Origin: an uncultured Clostridia bacterium
Lineage (GTDB): Bacteria; Bacillota; Clostridia; Christensenellales; UBA1242
Assembly: GCA_934754475.1 (NCBI GenBank)
Contig: CAKVHV010000001.1
Coordinates: 1-64,000 of the forward strand
Reading direction: 5' to 3'
DNA length: 64,000 nucleotides
Below the pieces are notes generated by a model, which made no database searches, was not told the origin of the DNA, and saw nothing but the letters and a program-made list of their open reading frames with translations. Of the stretch, positions 1 to 9,778 are shown in pieces. The translations under genes were made by a program, and so were the position numbers. Numbering within the stretch: the first letter of the stretch is position 1; the number at the start of each line of letters is the position of its first letter.

Positions 1-41
1 CTACATAGGTAATTGATTAAAAACACTATTTAGAAGTTAAT

Positions 42-73
42 AAAAAGGCATCTCATTCGAGATGCCTTTTTTG
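42..73 (+). terminator. Intrinsic terminator
   Basis: An 8-bp stem (GGCATCTC / GAGATGCC) with a 4-nt ATTC loop is flanked by an A-run before and a T-run after. It would end transcription of a gene upstream of the window and may work in both directions. Confidence 0.85.
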
Positions 74-184
74 TGCCTAATTCCGCATAAGTTTTTTGGG
101 ATAGGGTATTGAATTTGTGTTTTAGTTGTGGTAAAATCATTACGAAAAAAAGGAAGTTTATTTGGAATTTGGTGGAGAAGATTT

Positions 185-553
185 ATGGATGACAAACTAG
201 ATGTTTTGAATTTTATAAAAAGTGACGACGACTTGTATATAATGGTTCAAAGACCATGGTATTTTGATAAAATTAAAAATGTATACAAAAGCCTTGGCGA
301 GCCATATGCTAGTTATGCGGACAAACTAAGTACTAGAGATTGGTTCAAAAATCGTGAATACACATTGCTTGACAAAAAACTAAATAGTAATAACTTTATA
401 TTGTATTTTTTGGGTTTTAAAATTCGTGATTCCGAAGCATATAATTGGGATGAATATTTGGAAAATCTGAATAAGTCTCAAAATTATGAAAATCCTTGTG
501 ACAAGACAAATGATGACACTTTGGATTCTGATGCAGATGAAAAGGGAATTTAA
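185..553 (+). CDS. Hypothetical protein, 122 aa
   Basis: I do not recognise this soluble acidic protein. It is rich in aromatic residues, has no signal peptide or membrane segment, and ends in an acidic tail with many Asp and Asn. The frame is open from a GTG at 128, but I place the start at the ATG at 185 because GGAG lies at 174-177 with normal spacing and the upstream residues look like read-through. It is a single gene between a terminator and the rplM promoter, so context says nothing about function. Confidence 0.6.
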   Translation: MDDKLDVLNFIKSDDDLYIMVQRPWYFDKIKNVYKSLGEPYASYADKLSTRDWFKNREYTLLDKKLNSNNFILYFLGFKIRDSEAYNWDEYLENLNKSQNYENPCDKTNDDTLDSDADEKGI

Positions 554-597
554 TCAAAAAATATAGGAAATTCCCAAAAAAATTTTTGAATAAACAA

Positions 598-626
598 TTG
601 ACAAATTTAAGCAAATACTATATAAT
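598..626 (+). promoter_or_regulatory. Consensus sigma-A promoter of rplM-rpsI
   Basis: TTGACA (598-603), a 17-bp spacer and TATAAT (621-626) match the vegetative consensus exactly. About 170 nt of leader follow before the rplM start. L13 operons in Firmicutes can carry a regulatory leader RNA, but I could not confirm that fold here. Confidence 0.85.
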
Positions 627-801
627 ACTTTCGCATGAGTTTAGATTAATTTAAGCAATTAGCCCCTGTTTTTAAGTTATTTTAAACATCTACTATTATT
701 TTACTAGTTATTTTGGCGGATTTTTGGAACGATTTGTTTTGAAAATTTGGCTGAAACTAAAAATTTTTAACAAAATTAATTTAATAAAGAAGGATAAAAC
801 A

Positions 802-1248
802 ATGAAAACAACAGTTATGGCAAAAAACGAAACTGTGGATAGAAAGTGGTACATTGTTGATGCAACAAATATTCCTTTGGGTAGAGTTGCTAGCCAAGTT
901 GCTGCAGTTCTTAGGGGAAAAAATAAACCAATTTATACTCCACACGTAGATACTGGCGATTATGTAATCGTTATTAACACTGACAAAATGATACTTACAG
1001 GTAACAAAGGTGTTCAAAAAATTTATTTCCGTCACTCTGGATTCCCAGGTGGTACAACCGAAATTAAGTACAAAGATTTGATGGAAAAGAGAAGTGACTT
1101 TGCTTTGGAAAAAGCTATCAAAGGTATGCTTCCTAAGAACTCTTTGGGAAAGAAAATGTTTAACAAACTTAAATGTTACAAGGGTGCTGAACATCCACAC
1201 CAAGCTCAACAACCAGTTGAACTAAAAATCAAGGGGGTAAGAAACTAA
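802..1248 (+). CDS. rplM: 50S ribosomal protein L13
   Basis: L13 is an early-assembly protein of the large ribosomal subunit that binds 23S rRNA. The 148-aa product has the family landmarks: a WYIVDA start region, LGRVAS, a GDYVIVINTD stretch, and the central HSGFPGG segment followed by the conserved MLPKNSLG. The start is the ATG at 802, behind AAGGA; an in-frame extension back to 724 is not needed and lacks a ribosome site. It is followed 1 nt later by rpsI, the usual L13-S9 pair, and both are read from the consensus promoter at 598-626. Confidence 0.97.
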   Translation: MKTTVMAKNETVDRKWYIVDATNIPLGRVASQVAAVLRGKNKPIYTPHVDTGDYVIVINTDKMILTGNKGVQKIYFRHSGFPGGTTEIKYKDLMEKRSDFALEKAIKGMLPKNSLGKKMFNKLKCYKGAEHPHQAQQPVELKIKGVRN

Positions 1249-1249
1249 T

Positions 1250-1696
1250 ATGGCAGAAGAAGTTAAAAGCACAAAGAAAGTTACAAAAAAGATTCCTGCA
1301 AACAAAAATGTAGAATATACTGCTACTGGTAGAAGAAAAAATTCTATCGCTAGAGTAAGACTTACTCCAAATGGCAAAGGTAACTTTGTAATCAACAAGA
1401 AAAACATCGAAGAATACTTTAATCTAGGTGTTTATAGACTAGTTGCTAACCAACCATTCGAAGTAACAGGCACTATGGGAAAATATGACGTAGTTGTTAA
1501 TGTTAATGGTGGTGGTCTTAGCGGTCAAGCTGGAGCTATTAGACATGGTATCGCTAGAGCGCTTGTAAAAGCTGACGAAAGTTTGAAAGCTGAAATCAAA
1601 AACGCTGGTTTCTTAACACGTGACGCAAGAGTCAAAGAAAGAAAGAAATATGGCCTTAAGAAAGCTAGAAAAGCTCCACAATTCCGTAAGAGATAA
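1250..1696 (+). CDS. rpsI: 30S ribosomal protein S9
   Basis: S9 lies in the head of the small subunit, and its C-terminal tail reaches toward P-site tRNA. The 148-aa protein has a Lys-rich N-terminal extension of about 20 residues, the TGRRKNSIARVRL motif, the central GGGLSGQAGAIRHGIARAL stretch, and the basic tail ending in QFRKR. It is cotranscribed with rplM and ends in a clear intrinsic terminator. The only mildly unusual feature is the N-terminal extension. Confidence 0.97.
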   Translation: MAEEVKSTKKVTKKIPANKNVEYTATGRRKNSIARVRLTPNGKGNFVINKKNIEEYFNLGVYRLVANQPFEVTGTMGKYDVVVNVNGGGLSGQAGAIRHGIARALVKADESLKAEIKNAGFLTRDARVKERKKYGLKKARKAPQFRKR

Positions 1697-1711
1697 TTTA
1701 TTTCGTTTAAA

Positions 1712-1744
1712 AAAATTCAAGGTTTTTGCCTTGAATTTTTTTTG
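1712..1744 (+). terminator. Intrinsic terminator after rpsI
   Basis: A stem of about 10 bp (AAATTCAAGG / CCTTGAATTT) with a TTTTTG loop is followed by a T-run. It ends the rplM-rpsI operon. Confidence 0.9.
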
Positions 1745-1899
1745 TGTAAGTATTAATCAAATGCAAAACTTCAAAAAGTATCGCATTATATTTGTAAAAA
1801 ATTGAGAAATTTGGTATTATTTTATAAATAATTAATATTCTAGGAAGTTTTGTCTGAAATCTATGAAGTCATTTTCAAGCAAAACTGATGCTTATTCAA

Positions 1900-1979
1900 T
1901 CTATGTAATCACGATTTTATTGTGGTGTTTGCGATAGCAAACAAAATTTTAACTTGTTTAAAATTTTACATTACATAGA
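1900..1979 (+). other. Four-way-junction-like structured intergenic element
   Basis: The 316-nt gap between rpsI and the lipoprotein gene holds, after the terminator, an 80-nt segment that folds on paper into a cloverleaf-like shape. A 10-bp closing stem (1900-1909 with 1970-1979) encloses hairpins at 1910-1924, 1927-1942 (GTTTGC-GATA-GCAAAC) and 1943-1967 (AAAATTTTAA / TTAAAATTTT). It lacks tRNA consensus bases. It could be a leader RNA of the next gene or a small repeat element; nothing else was seen in the gap. Confidence 0.45.
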
Positions 1980-2012
1980 AATATTAATTTTATTTTTAGA
2001 GAAAATATTTAT

Positions 2013-3413
2013 ATGAAAAGACTAATACTATTTTTGATTTTATGTGTTGTTTCGCTTGGATTTGTTGGATGTGACAAACCCAAAATTTCTTATAGCGAAA
2101 ATTACGTTTCCATTTATGAAAATCAGGAATACGAGATTGACGAAAATAAGATTAGCATTGTTGGCAAAACAAATTCATATTCGGTTATATCCTTGGATAC
2201 AAATATCGCCAAAATTAGGGATAATTTAGTAATTCCAGTGTCCGCCGGAAAAACTCAAATTAGATTAAAATTAGATACAAAGAAAAACGTTTATTATGAC
2301 TTTGAATTTGAAGTTTTGGCTGGCAAAATTGTCAAGACAATATCTTGTGAAAATAGTCTTGTTACTCTTAACATGACAGACACATCAAACACAGCAGTTA
2401 ATAAGGTTTTTGTTAATGGTGATGCGACCGAAATTCCCGTTGTTAGATATGATAGCGAAATAATTGATTATGACTACACAAATGGCTTGATTACAGCACA
2501 CAAAGCCGGTCAAACTGTTGTTACAGTTAAGTATCTTTTTTGCGAGATTTCTTTTGATGTAAATGTTATAAAAAAAATTTATACCGAGTCACTTGAAGTC
2601 CAAGACCAAAAGATTTTCAAAGACTCCAAAGGCAAGTTTGAATTTAACGTTAAGCCCGCTAATGCGACAGTACTTAGGTTCTGGTCAGATAGCAAAGAAC
2701 TAATAGTTTTAAGAGACGGAAGTTATTATTTCCAAGGCGAAGTTACTGGTAAAGTACAAGTTAAATATGAGTATTTCAAAAGCGAAACCGCGGGTTCTTC
2801 GACGGGTAGTTTTTGGGTAGAAGTAATAGATAAAGCAAAAGATTTTAGCGTAAGAATCTTAGATGAAAATAGTCAAAATGTAAGCGAATTTTTGGAAGGA
2901 AAAGAATATAATTTGATAATCGGAGTAACTCAAAATTATCCTAATTTGTCCTTTGAGTTTTCGCCTAGCATAGAATGTCAAAAACCGCTTGAATTCGTCG
3001 AAAATTTGGGATTTAAAACTACTGTTATCTTGCGAGCAAATAGTGATAATTTATACTCAATCACTTACAAAAATTCTCTTGCTGGGGTAGAGAATATTTT
3101 TACAAAAAATCTAAGTCTTAATGTTGCTAGTACAAAAGATATTTCCATTAGAATCACTTGCGGAACATACTTTAGAAATAGTGATGAAGACGGGATATAT
3201 AGACTGTCGTTAGATGATGCAAAAACTGGAATTGCTTTTATACTTGATGTCAAAGGCAATCAGATTAATGAAAACCCAGTTGTTTACCTAAAAACTTCCG
3301 ATTTGCCTGAACTTGTAAATGGTTCTATCAAAATAAGTAGTGTCGGAACATATATTTTTGAAGTGTATTTAAACCAAGATTTTATTGGAAATGTTACCAT
3401 TATTGTAGAATAA
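2013..3413 (+). CDS. Ig-like-domain lipoprotein, 466 aa
   Basis: This is predicted to be an extracellular lipoprotein attached to the outer face of the membrane. A short basic N-terminus, a hydrophobic stretch and the lipobox GFVGC (Cys at residue 20) mark the signal. The mature part looks like a chain of beta-rich modules; segments such as VSAGKTQIRLKL and HKAGQTVVTVKY resemble the end of bacterial Ig-like (Big_2-type) domains. No catalytic motif is visible. The ribosome site is weak. It precedes the giant surface protein on the same strand, which has its own promoter, and the two may act together at the cell surface, but that is inference. Confidence 0.75.
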   Translation: MKRLILFLILCVVSLGFVGCDKPKISYSENYVSIYENQEYEIDENKISIVGKTNSYSVISLDTNIAKIRDNLVIPVSAGKTQIRLKLDTKKNVYYDFEFEVLAGKIVKTISCENSLVTLNMTDTSNTAVNKVFVNGDATEIPVVRYDSEIIDYDYTNGLITAHKAGQTVVTVKYLFCEISFDVNVIKKIYTESLEVQDQKIFKDSKGKFEFNVKPANATVLRFWSDSKELIVLRDGSYYFQGEVTGKVQVKYEYFKSETAGSSTGSFWVEVIDKAKDFSVRILDENSQNVSEFLEGKEYNLIIGVTQNYPNLSFEFSPSIECQKPLEFVENLGFKTTVILRANSDNLYSITYKNSLAGVENIFTKNLSLNVASTKDISIRITCGTYFRNSDEDGIYRLSLDDAKTGIAFILDVKGNQINENPVVYLKTSDLPELVNGSIKISSVGTYIFEVYLNQDFIGNVTIIVE

Positions 3414-3441
3414 TACTTAAGGATTTTGTGCCTTTAATTGT

Positions 3442-3470
3442 TTGACAAAGCATTTGTATATATATATAAT
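3442..3470 (+). promoter_or_regulatory. Consensus promoter of the giant surface gene
   Basis: TTGACA (3442-3447), a 17-bp spacer and TATAAT (3465-3470) form a perfect vegetative promoter. The end of the spacer and the -10 are an alternating TA run. A leader of about 105 nt follows. Confidence 0.8.
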
Positions 3471-3582
3471 TATTATGAATTATATTATTTTTTGCAAATG
3501 CTTGTATTTTTTTGGGTGTATTTAGCAAAAAATAAAGATAGAAAATAAATGGAAAAACAAAACAAATTTTAAGGTGTTGCAA

Positions 3583-6500
3583 ATGTTTAAAAGAATTTTG
3601 AAAATTGTATCCATAGTTTTGGCAGGGTTCGTTGTAATAGTCGGCGCATCCATGGGCATTTATGCCTTGACTGGTGGTTTCAAAGAAAAAGATATTAATA
3701 TCATTAAACTCTACATAGACGACTCAAACAAAGCAGAAAAAGAGATTTATACTTTGTCTGATTTTTCGACCCAAATTAATTACGAACCGCTTGATGCAAC
3801 CAATAAGGAACTTGAAGTAGTTATCTCAGACCCTTTGCGTCAAGTTGACGAAAACGGAAGCTTAATCAAAGAAGGAATTTTGAAAAATGTTCCAAAAACG
3901 ATTAATGCGGGCGATGTATTCAACGTTGAAATCAATAAGGACGAAAAAGGCAATAATATTGGCGGGGTAGTCAGTATCACCTTTAGACCTTTGAACTCCC
4001 AAAAGAATATTACTGACTTTACACTCAAAGTTATCGTCGACGTCGAAATCCCAGACAGCTCACTTTACTTTGCTGGAAATGAAAGTGACGACTACAATTC
4101 CGTTAGTGGAAAGACTATTACAATGGGTATTAGCAATTCCCAACAATACATACTTCTCAAGAGCGAACTTGTCAATGCGTTCTATTTGCAAGCAAACAAC
4201 AAGAACATGAAGAATGCTCAAATTAGTTATAGCTACAAGTTGTTAAATGGAAAGTACTATGATGTAGACAATGATAGAACTGTAGATAATATTGTTTACA
4301 AAAAATTAGACAATTTGGTTTGTGAGAGAATTTACAATGCAACTACTGGTTCATATAACTATTTTTACAAAATTCCAGTAACTCCAAAAGAATCAGGAAT
4401 AATTCAAGTTTATGCCAAAATGCACAAGACCTACGAAATCGAAAAGGCTTTTGAAGAAAATAATTTTGGCGACATGCAATATCCTTCTTATTTTGAAGAA
4501 CAACATTCATACAAACTCTTGCAGTTTAACCAATTTATCAACGACTTTATTTCTTACTTTGATACAAGCGACAAGAGTTACAACTTCTTCAAAAATTATT
4601 TAACCGAAGACGGAAAGGTTAGATTTACAAAAGTTGATTGGGAGCATGGTGCAATTAGTGGTGTTAATCAAACTAATGCTTTTGATTTTATCTTCCAAAC
4701 TTGTACATCTACAATCAATATCTCAGCAGTTAATCTAAAGAGTATTTCAAGTGTTGACGTTGTTAAATGCTCAAACGAAAAAACATACTTTGATGTATTT
4801 ACAACAAGAACGTATAGCCTTACTCAATTAATTAATGATTTTGAACTAGACATCAAACTCGAAGAAGATAATGTCGCTCAAATTGACAAAGAAAAATCCA
4901 ATTTGTTCTCAACATTGGAAGTTACTCCATTTATTTATATCGAAAAAACAGTATTCGCAAACGATTATTTTGCTTGGAAAGATTATCAAGAAATTTTGTT
5001 AGTAGATAGTTTTGAAAACAAAAAACCAGTTTGTACTCTAGGCAATATAAGCAGTAACCTATCCAATTCGCTTGCTGGAAATGACTATGTTTCAGAAATT
5101 GACGAATATCTAAGAAGTATTAACAAAGAAAATGCCAAAGGCTTCCTTGTTAACCTATCTTCTCAATTCAAGGATAAGACCTACAAAGATTATATGACAA
5201 TTTCTATGAGTCCAAATGCAAATAGCAAGATGTGGACAATTGCATTTAATGTTCCTATTTCCAAAGGCTCAACCGATGATATAAATAGTGTATCCAAAGC
5301 ATTATTTGTTGAATTCAAAGTGACAGGTAGAGATGTCAAGACAAATAAGTCAACAACAAAAACAACTTATTCAAGAGTGGCTATAGGCTATACAGATTAT
5401 AGTTTTGTTCAACCAACCGATACTAGCAAGCCAAGAATAGATAACATTTATCTTGATAGTAGCCTAATAAAACGTATGGCAATTAACCAAAAACTTACTA
5501 CAAACTTCCAAGACTCATACGCCGAAAAAATCAAATACCAAGAAATTAATTTGAACCTAAATTCTATTCTTAATAATTACTCCAAAGTTCAATACAAATC
5601 AGTTATGTACTTTGTTGAAGAAAAATCTAATAGTGTAGAAGGTGGCTCAAAACTAGCATCAATTGGAAAGTATAAATTCAAATACATGGACCCACAACTA
5701 GATAGTACTGGGGCTATGAATGATACTGTCAAATTGTTTGATGACGAAGAGTTAATCGGTGAGAGACTCCCACTATTTGGTGATACTGAGAGTGCAACCA
5801 AAAATTATCTAAGAGCACTCAATGCATCAATTGACCCAGCATATTTGTTTGCTGTAGTATATCTATCTGACAAAGACGGAAATCCAATTGATAGCAATGG
5901 TAGATTAATTAATATTGATGAGTCTTTGGATGGGGCAGAACCAACTTCGCTTGTTGTATTCCAAATAACTCATATCAATACAACTGACGGAATTTCAAAA
6001 GTATATATTGACAACTTTGTAGACAATATCAATTACTATACTCAAAGCATGGCTGAAATCAAGATTACTAACGAAAGTATCCAAGACGGCGAAAAAGTTG
6101 AAAATACTTATACAATTTCCGAAGGCAACGGAAAATATTTGAAACGTAATAATATTTCTTCGTACACCGCTGAAGACGGAGTTACTTTCAATCAAAAAGC
6201 ACTTGAAGAATTGCAGAGTATTCTCAAATTAAAATTGCTCTATAACAACAAATTTACTTTGTATGCAACAAACTTTAATTTGGGTGATGACGGAAGCATT
6301 GTTGCCGATGACGACGGAAATGTTCAAAGTGTAAGCATGATAGATTTCTTTGGAAAAACTATTGTCAAAGAATTTGCTATTAATACAACTTATAACAAAC
6401 AACTTGCATTTAACGAAATGCTTGGACTTAATAAGTTTAACTTTGCAAGCAAAGATGAAATTATTACTTATCTTAGAGAAAATTATTCACTCAATATCAA

Positions 6501-9500
6501 TTCACTTAATTCAAATGCAGTTCAAAGTGTAACTCTAATTGAAAAAGATGATACTATAATCGGCTTACAATTTGATATTGTATCAACTGGAAAAAATTCA
6601 ACTACAGCTGGAACGGGTACTTCTTCGGGTGACTATATTTATATCAAAGCTAATTCAAATGTAACTAATGCTTTGAATGATAACGATAGTGTTAACTGGG
6701 AAGTAAACAATCTAGTTATAGACGATGTTCAAATTGATTACGGTTCAAGCAAAGCATACGAAAAACTATATTCAAGATATTCTGGAAACTCAGATGGTTC
6801 TCAAGAATTTGGAATCGTTGAGTATATGAAAGGCGCTTCAAACTTTGTATTTTCACCATTCTATTTATATAGTTTTAATGAAGGCGATAACAAACCAGAA
6901 AAAGGTTCGGCTGGGGATAATGTTAAATATAAAATTTTAACTAATTTGTATTATCAAGTTAATTTGAATGACCCAGATAGTGGATTTACTCTAAACACAA
7001 ACTTGATAGATTGCTCACAACTTGTGTATACAAACGAAAATGCCGAGGCAACTAACGATTACGAAAACAAAGTATTCAAAGATATTTATTCTTATATTGA
7101 ATACTACACAATCAATTCAAATAGTGTAAAAATTAGTTATCAAAATCCAAAGAGTGTTATTGGACTCAAGGATGATTTGGTATTTACTAATAGATATAAT
7201 AGCGAGATAAATTCCGAAAAAAATAGTATCTATATTGGCAGTGAATCATATCCAATCCTAGGTGGCAAAATAATAGTCAATGGAATTAGTTATGATGTAG
7301 TAGAGGAAGATAATAATATTAGGAAAGTTATTTTGAAAGCCAGAACTTATTATCCAGAAGTAGAAGTAAGCGGAGATACTTCCAAATACGTACTAATTAT
7401 GGGACAAAAATTTAGAATTTATAGTTCGGGCGGAAATAATGTAATCAATACAATTCCTGATGTAAATGAATATCAAAAAGCATGTAAGGTTGATACAAAC
7501 TTTAAGTTAACAGGTAGTTCAACTGTATACAATCCACATGCTTACATAAATGATGGCACAAATACTAGTAGCGAAACTGCATTAATCAAAGAAGTTGATG
7601 CTGACAACAAAGTTGTATCCGCCAAAGTTAATTTCCGTAAGGGTGGCGCACAATTAGAAGACGCTGGCAATGGCGAGTATAGATACAAATTTGTTCAAGA
7701 TAATAATGGACTATACAAATTTGTTGATAATCCAAGTGGACTCTACACTTTGAATGGTGTTAAGGGAGATTATGTATTAGCAAGTCAAACAGAAAATGGT
7801 GTTACTATTACTAGATATTCAAAACGTGGAATTATAGCATACTTGATGATTAAATATGTATTCTCAGATGTAACAATTGTCAAGGCTTTGGAATATGAAT
7901 TAATTCAAGAACCAATTGAGATTGTTGCAAATGTTATAGGTAATAAGTCTGTAATTATTGAAAACGAAGTTAAAACTTGGCTTGGTGTCAATGCAGGAAC
8001 AGATATTAAATTTAAATTTGGAAATCAATCGCAAATTAGCACTGAGCTAAATACAGCATCTTCAATTAATCTATTAAATGTGGGCATAGAGCCAAAGTTC
8101 TTTATGGCTTGTACAATAGAAATTGAAAATGGTGCAGGAAATAATGCAGGCATCAAATTTAAACTAGGGGATAATTCGTATTCGTATTCATTAACTGGAA
8201 TTACAAATGGTAGTGAAATTAAACTTGCTATTCCAGATAGTTATAATGGCGAGACTAGTGCAATAATCAAAATATCCTATAGAGACGAAAATGGCAATAA
8301 TGTATCCAAACGTATAGGACTAAATGTCAAAGGTAATTATCCATTCGAAGCAAAAGAAGACAAACTAAAGAATGGTGATATTAAATACGACTCAGAAACT
8401 AAGAGTTATAGAATAACAATGTCTAGTAGCGACACGGCTTATAGTGTGAGCGACATTATTGATAATTACTTTGCTTGTAAATATGAAGGTGCAGGCACTA
8501 AGTCAATCAAAATTAAATTAGAAAGTCTTGGCGATACTCAAACTGCGGGCTTGAGTGAGTTGAATGGAGATAATTTAAGTATCTTCAAGTCTTATAGTTA
8601 TTTGGATGAAAATGGCAAAGTAACCAAGAATTACTTGAAGTTCAAAATCTGTATTTATGTTGATGACGAACTTAAGTTTGATATCAAGGACACATTATGG
8701 ATTGACGTAACACCAGACTATGTATTTGATTTGAGAAGTTTGGAAGGCAAAGATATTGCAGTTCTTAATGGTCAAAGTTTGTATGACTCTAGTTATATCA
8801 AATTGTATACTTTGGATAGCAACAAACAACTCAAAGAAGTTACAGATTCCGAAACATACAAAAATGTTTTGGCAAATGCACTCAAGATTACTCTTAATGG
8901 TGTGGATTACTTAAGTAAAGGAATCGTCAAGTTAGATAATTGGACTTCGGACGAAACATTCGAAAAAGCCAAATTGCAATTAATGATTAATGGCGAAAAT
9001 GGCTATATGCTCAAAGAAATCGCGTTTAATGTTACAGTTAAGGCATATGAACTTTACTTTGGATTAGACAAAGATTATTCTTTGAATAGTGGCGAAAATA
9101 GAGTTGATTCTTATGATAGAATCAAAACTGATGCAAAATTTGTTGGAAATTCATTAAACTTGTATTATGTCAATAGTACAAACTTGAATTTGGATAAATA
9201 CTTTGCTGTATTTAGCAAAGACAACTCAGTCAAAACTAACTTGTATGCAGTTCTAGTAAGTGGTGGAAATATCTATCACAATGTAACAAAAGATAATTAT
9301 ACTTCATTAAGTAACTCAAAATTAGGTTTTGCAGTGCTAAATAATGGAAATTTTGAACTTGTTTACGAAACTAATATAACTGTTACACTCAATGTTGTGA
9401 CATTATTTAGAAATGCCGAAGGCAATATTGAAGATACATTTACTTTCGAGTTCTTATCTCAAAGTGGTTATTTAATGACAGAAAATTTGAGTTTGACTTT

Positions 9501-9723
9501 GGAGAAAAACACTCAAATTACAACTGGTTATCTAAAAGCCTTTGTAGGAAATTCAAGCACTTCAAATATTGAATTTGTAGATAGTTCAAATTCAGAAACT
9601 ACAAAAACATATGATGATTTAAAAGTTGAAGAAACTACAAAAACTTACAAAATTATACTTAAATTAGGTGAAATTACTTTTGATACTGGATTTACAATTA
9701 CACTAAATCCAGTGTCGGCATAA
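3583..9723 (+). CDS. Giant membrane-anchored extracellular protein, 2046 aa
   Basis: The function is not recognised. An N-terminal basic stretch (FKRILK) and one hydrophobic segment (about residues 9-30) would export the chain and leave it anchored by its N-terminus. The remaining ~2000 residues are beta-strand-like, rich in Asn, Ser, Thr, Tyr and Lys, and almost free of Cys, typical of a surface adhesin or scaffold built from divergent Ig-like modules. The N-terminal ~170 residues resemble the neighbouring lipoprotein in style. I see no LPXTG sorting signal or C-terminal anchor. The ATG at 3583 is chosen over an upstream GTG because AAGGTG lies 6 nt before it. It has its own strong promoter and is followed by a polytopic membrane protein gene. 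Confidence 0.8.
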   Translation: MFKRILKIVSIVLAGFVVIVGASMGIYALTGGFKEKDINIIKLYIDDSNKAEKEIYTLSDFSTQINYEPLDATNKELEVVISDPLRQVDENGSLIKEGILKNVPKTINAGDVFNVEINKDEKGNNIGGVVSITFRPLNSQKNITDFTLKVIVDVEIPDSSLYFAGNESDDYNSVSGKTITMGISNSQQYILLKSELVNAFYLQANNKNMKNAQISYSYKLLNGKYYDVDNDRTVDNIVYKKLDNLVCERIYNATTGSYNYFYKIPVTPKESGIIQVYAKMHKTYEIEKAFEENNFGDMQYPSYFEEQHSYKLLQFNQFINDFISYFDTSDKSYNFFKNYLTEDGKVRFTKVDWEHGAISGVNQTNAFDFIFQTCTSTINISAVNLKSISSVDVVKCSNEKTYFDVFTTRTYSLTQLINDFELDIKLEEDNVAQIDKEKSNLFSTLEVTPFIYIEKTVFANDYFAWKDYQEILLVDSFENKKPVCTLGNISSNLSNSLAGNDYVSEIDEYLRSINKENAKGFLVNLSSQFKDKTYKDYMTISMSPNANSKMWTIAFNVPISKGSTDDINSVSKALFVEFKVTGRDVKTNKSTTKTTYSRVAIGYTDYSFVQPTDTSKPRIDNIYLDSSLIKRMAINQKLTTNFQDSYAEKIKYQEINLNLNSILNNYSKVQYKSVMYFVEEKSNSVEGGSKLASIGKYKFKYMDPQLDSTGAMNDTVKLFDDEELIGERLPLFGDTESATKNYLRALNASIDPAYLFAVVYLSDKDGNPIDSNGRLINIDESLDGAEPTSLVVFQITHINTTDGISKVYIDNFVDNINYYTQSMAEIKITNESIQDGEKVENTYTISEGNGKYLKRNNISSYTAEDGVTFNQKALEELQSILKLKLLYNNKFTLYATNFNLGDDGSIVADDDGNVQSVSMIDFFGKTIVKEFAINTTYNKQLAFNEMLGLNKFNFASKDEIITYLRENYSLNINSLNSNAVQSVTLIEKDDTIIGLQFDIVSTGKNSTTAGTGTSSGDYIYIKANSNVTNALNDNDSVNWEVNNLVIDDVQIDYGSSKAYEKLYSRYSGNSDGSQEFGIVEYMKGASNFVFSPFYLYSFNEGDNKPEKGSAGDNVKYKILTNLYYQVNLNDPDSGFTLNTNLIDCSQLVYTNENAEATNDYENKVFKDIYSYIEYYTINSNSVKISYQNPKSVIGLKDDLVFTNRYNSEINSEKNSIYIGSESYPILGGKIIVNGISYDVVEEDNNIRKVILKARTYYPEVEVSGDTSKYVLIMGQKFRIYSSGGNNVINTIPDVNEYQKACKVDTNFKLTGSSTVYNPHAYINDGTNTSSETALIKEVDADNKVVSAKVNFRKGGAQLEDAGNGEYRYKFVQDNNGLYKFVDNPSGLYTLNGVKGDYVLASQTENGVTITRYSKRGIIAYLMIKYVFSDVTIVKALEYELIQEPIEIVANVIGNKSVIIENEVKTWLGVNAGTDIKFKFGNQSQISTELNTASSINLLNVGIEPKFFMACTIEIENGAGNNAGIKFKLGDNSYSYSLTGITNGSEIKLAIPDSYNGETSAIIKISYRDENGNNVSKRIGLNVKGNYPFEAKEDKLKNGDIKYDSETKSYRITMSSSDTAYSVSDIIDNYFACKYEGAGTKSIKIKLESLGDTQTAGLSELNGDNLSIFKSYSYLDENGKVTKNYLKFKICIYVDDELKFDIKDTLWIDVTPDYVFDLRSLEGKDIAVLNGQSLYDSSYIKLYTLDSNKQLKEVTDSETYKNVLANALKITLNGVDYLSKGIVKLDNWTSDETFEKAKLQLMINGENGYMLKEIAFNVTVKAYELYFGLDKDYSLNSGENRVDSYDRIKTDAKFVGNSLNLYYVNSTNLNLDKYFAVFSKDNSVKTNLYAVLVSGGNIYHNVTKDNYTSLSNSKLGFAVLNNGNFELVYETNITVTLNVVTLFRNAEGNIEDTFTFEFLSQSGYLMTENLSLTLEKNTQITTGYLKAFVGNSSTSNIEFVDSSNSETTKTYDDLKVEETTKTYKIILKLGEITFDTGFTITLNPVSA

Positions 9724-9724
9724 A

Positions 9725-9759
9725 TTTTTGTTAGGCTACATCTAGTAGTCTAACAAAAA
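9725..9759 (+). other. Strong intergenic hairpin
   Basis: A 15-bp stem with one G-U pair (9725-9739 with 9745-9759) and a 5-nt loop lies directly after the stop codon of the giant gene. It is not followed by a T-run, so it is more likely an RNA-stability or processing hairpin, or a partial attenuator, than a full terminator. Confidence 0.55.
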
Positions 9760-9778
9760 TGAATTTTTAGGAGAATTT

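Noticed and set aside
544..585. A terminator at the end of the first gene
   Set aside because: The stem GGGAATTT / AAATTCCC has a 16-nt loop and is followed by A before T, so it is too weak to call.
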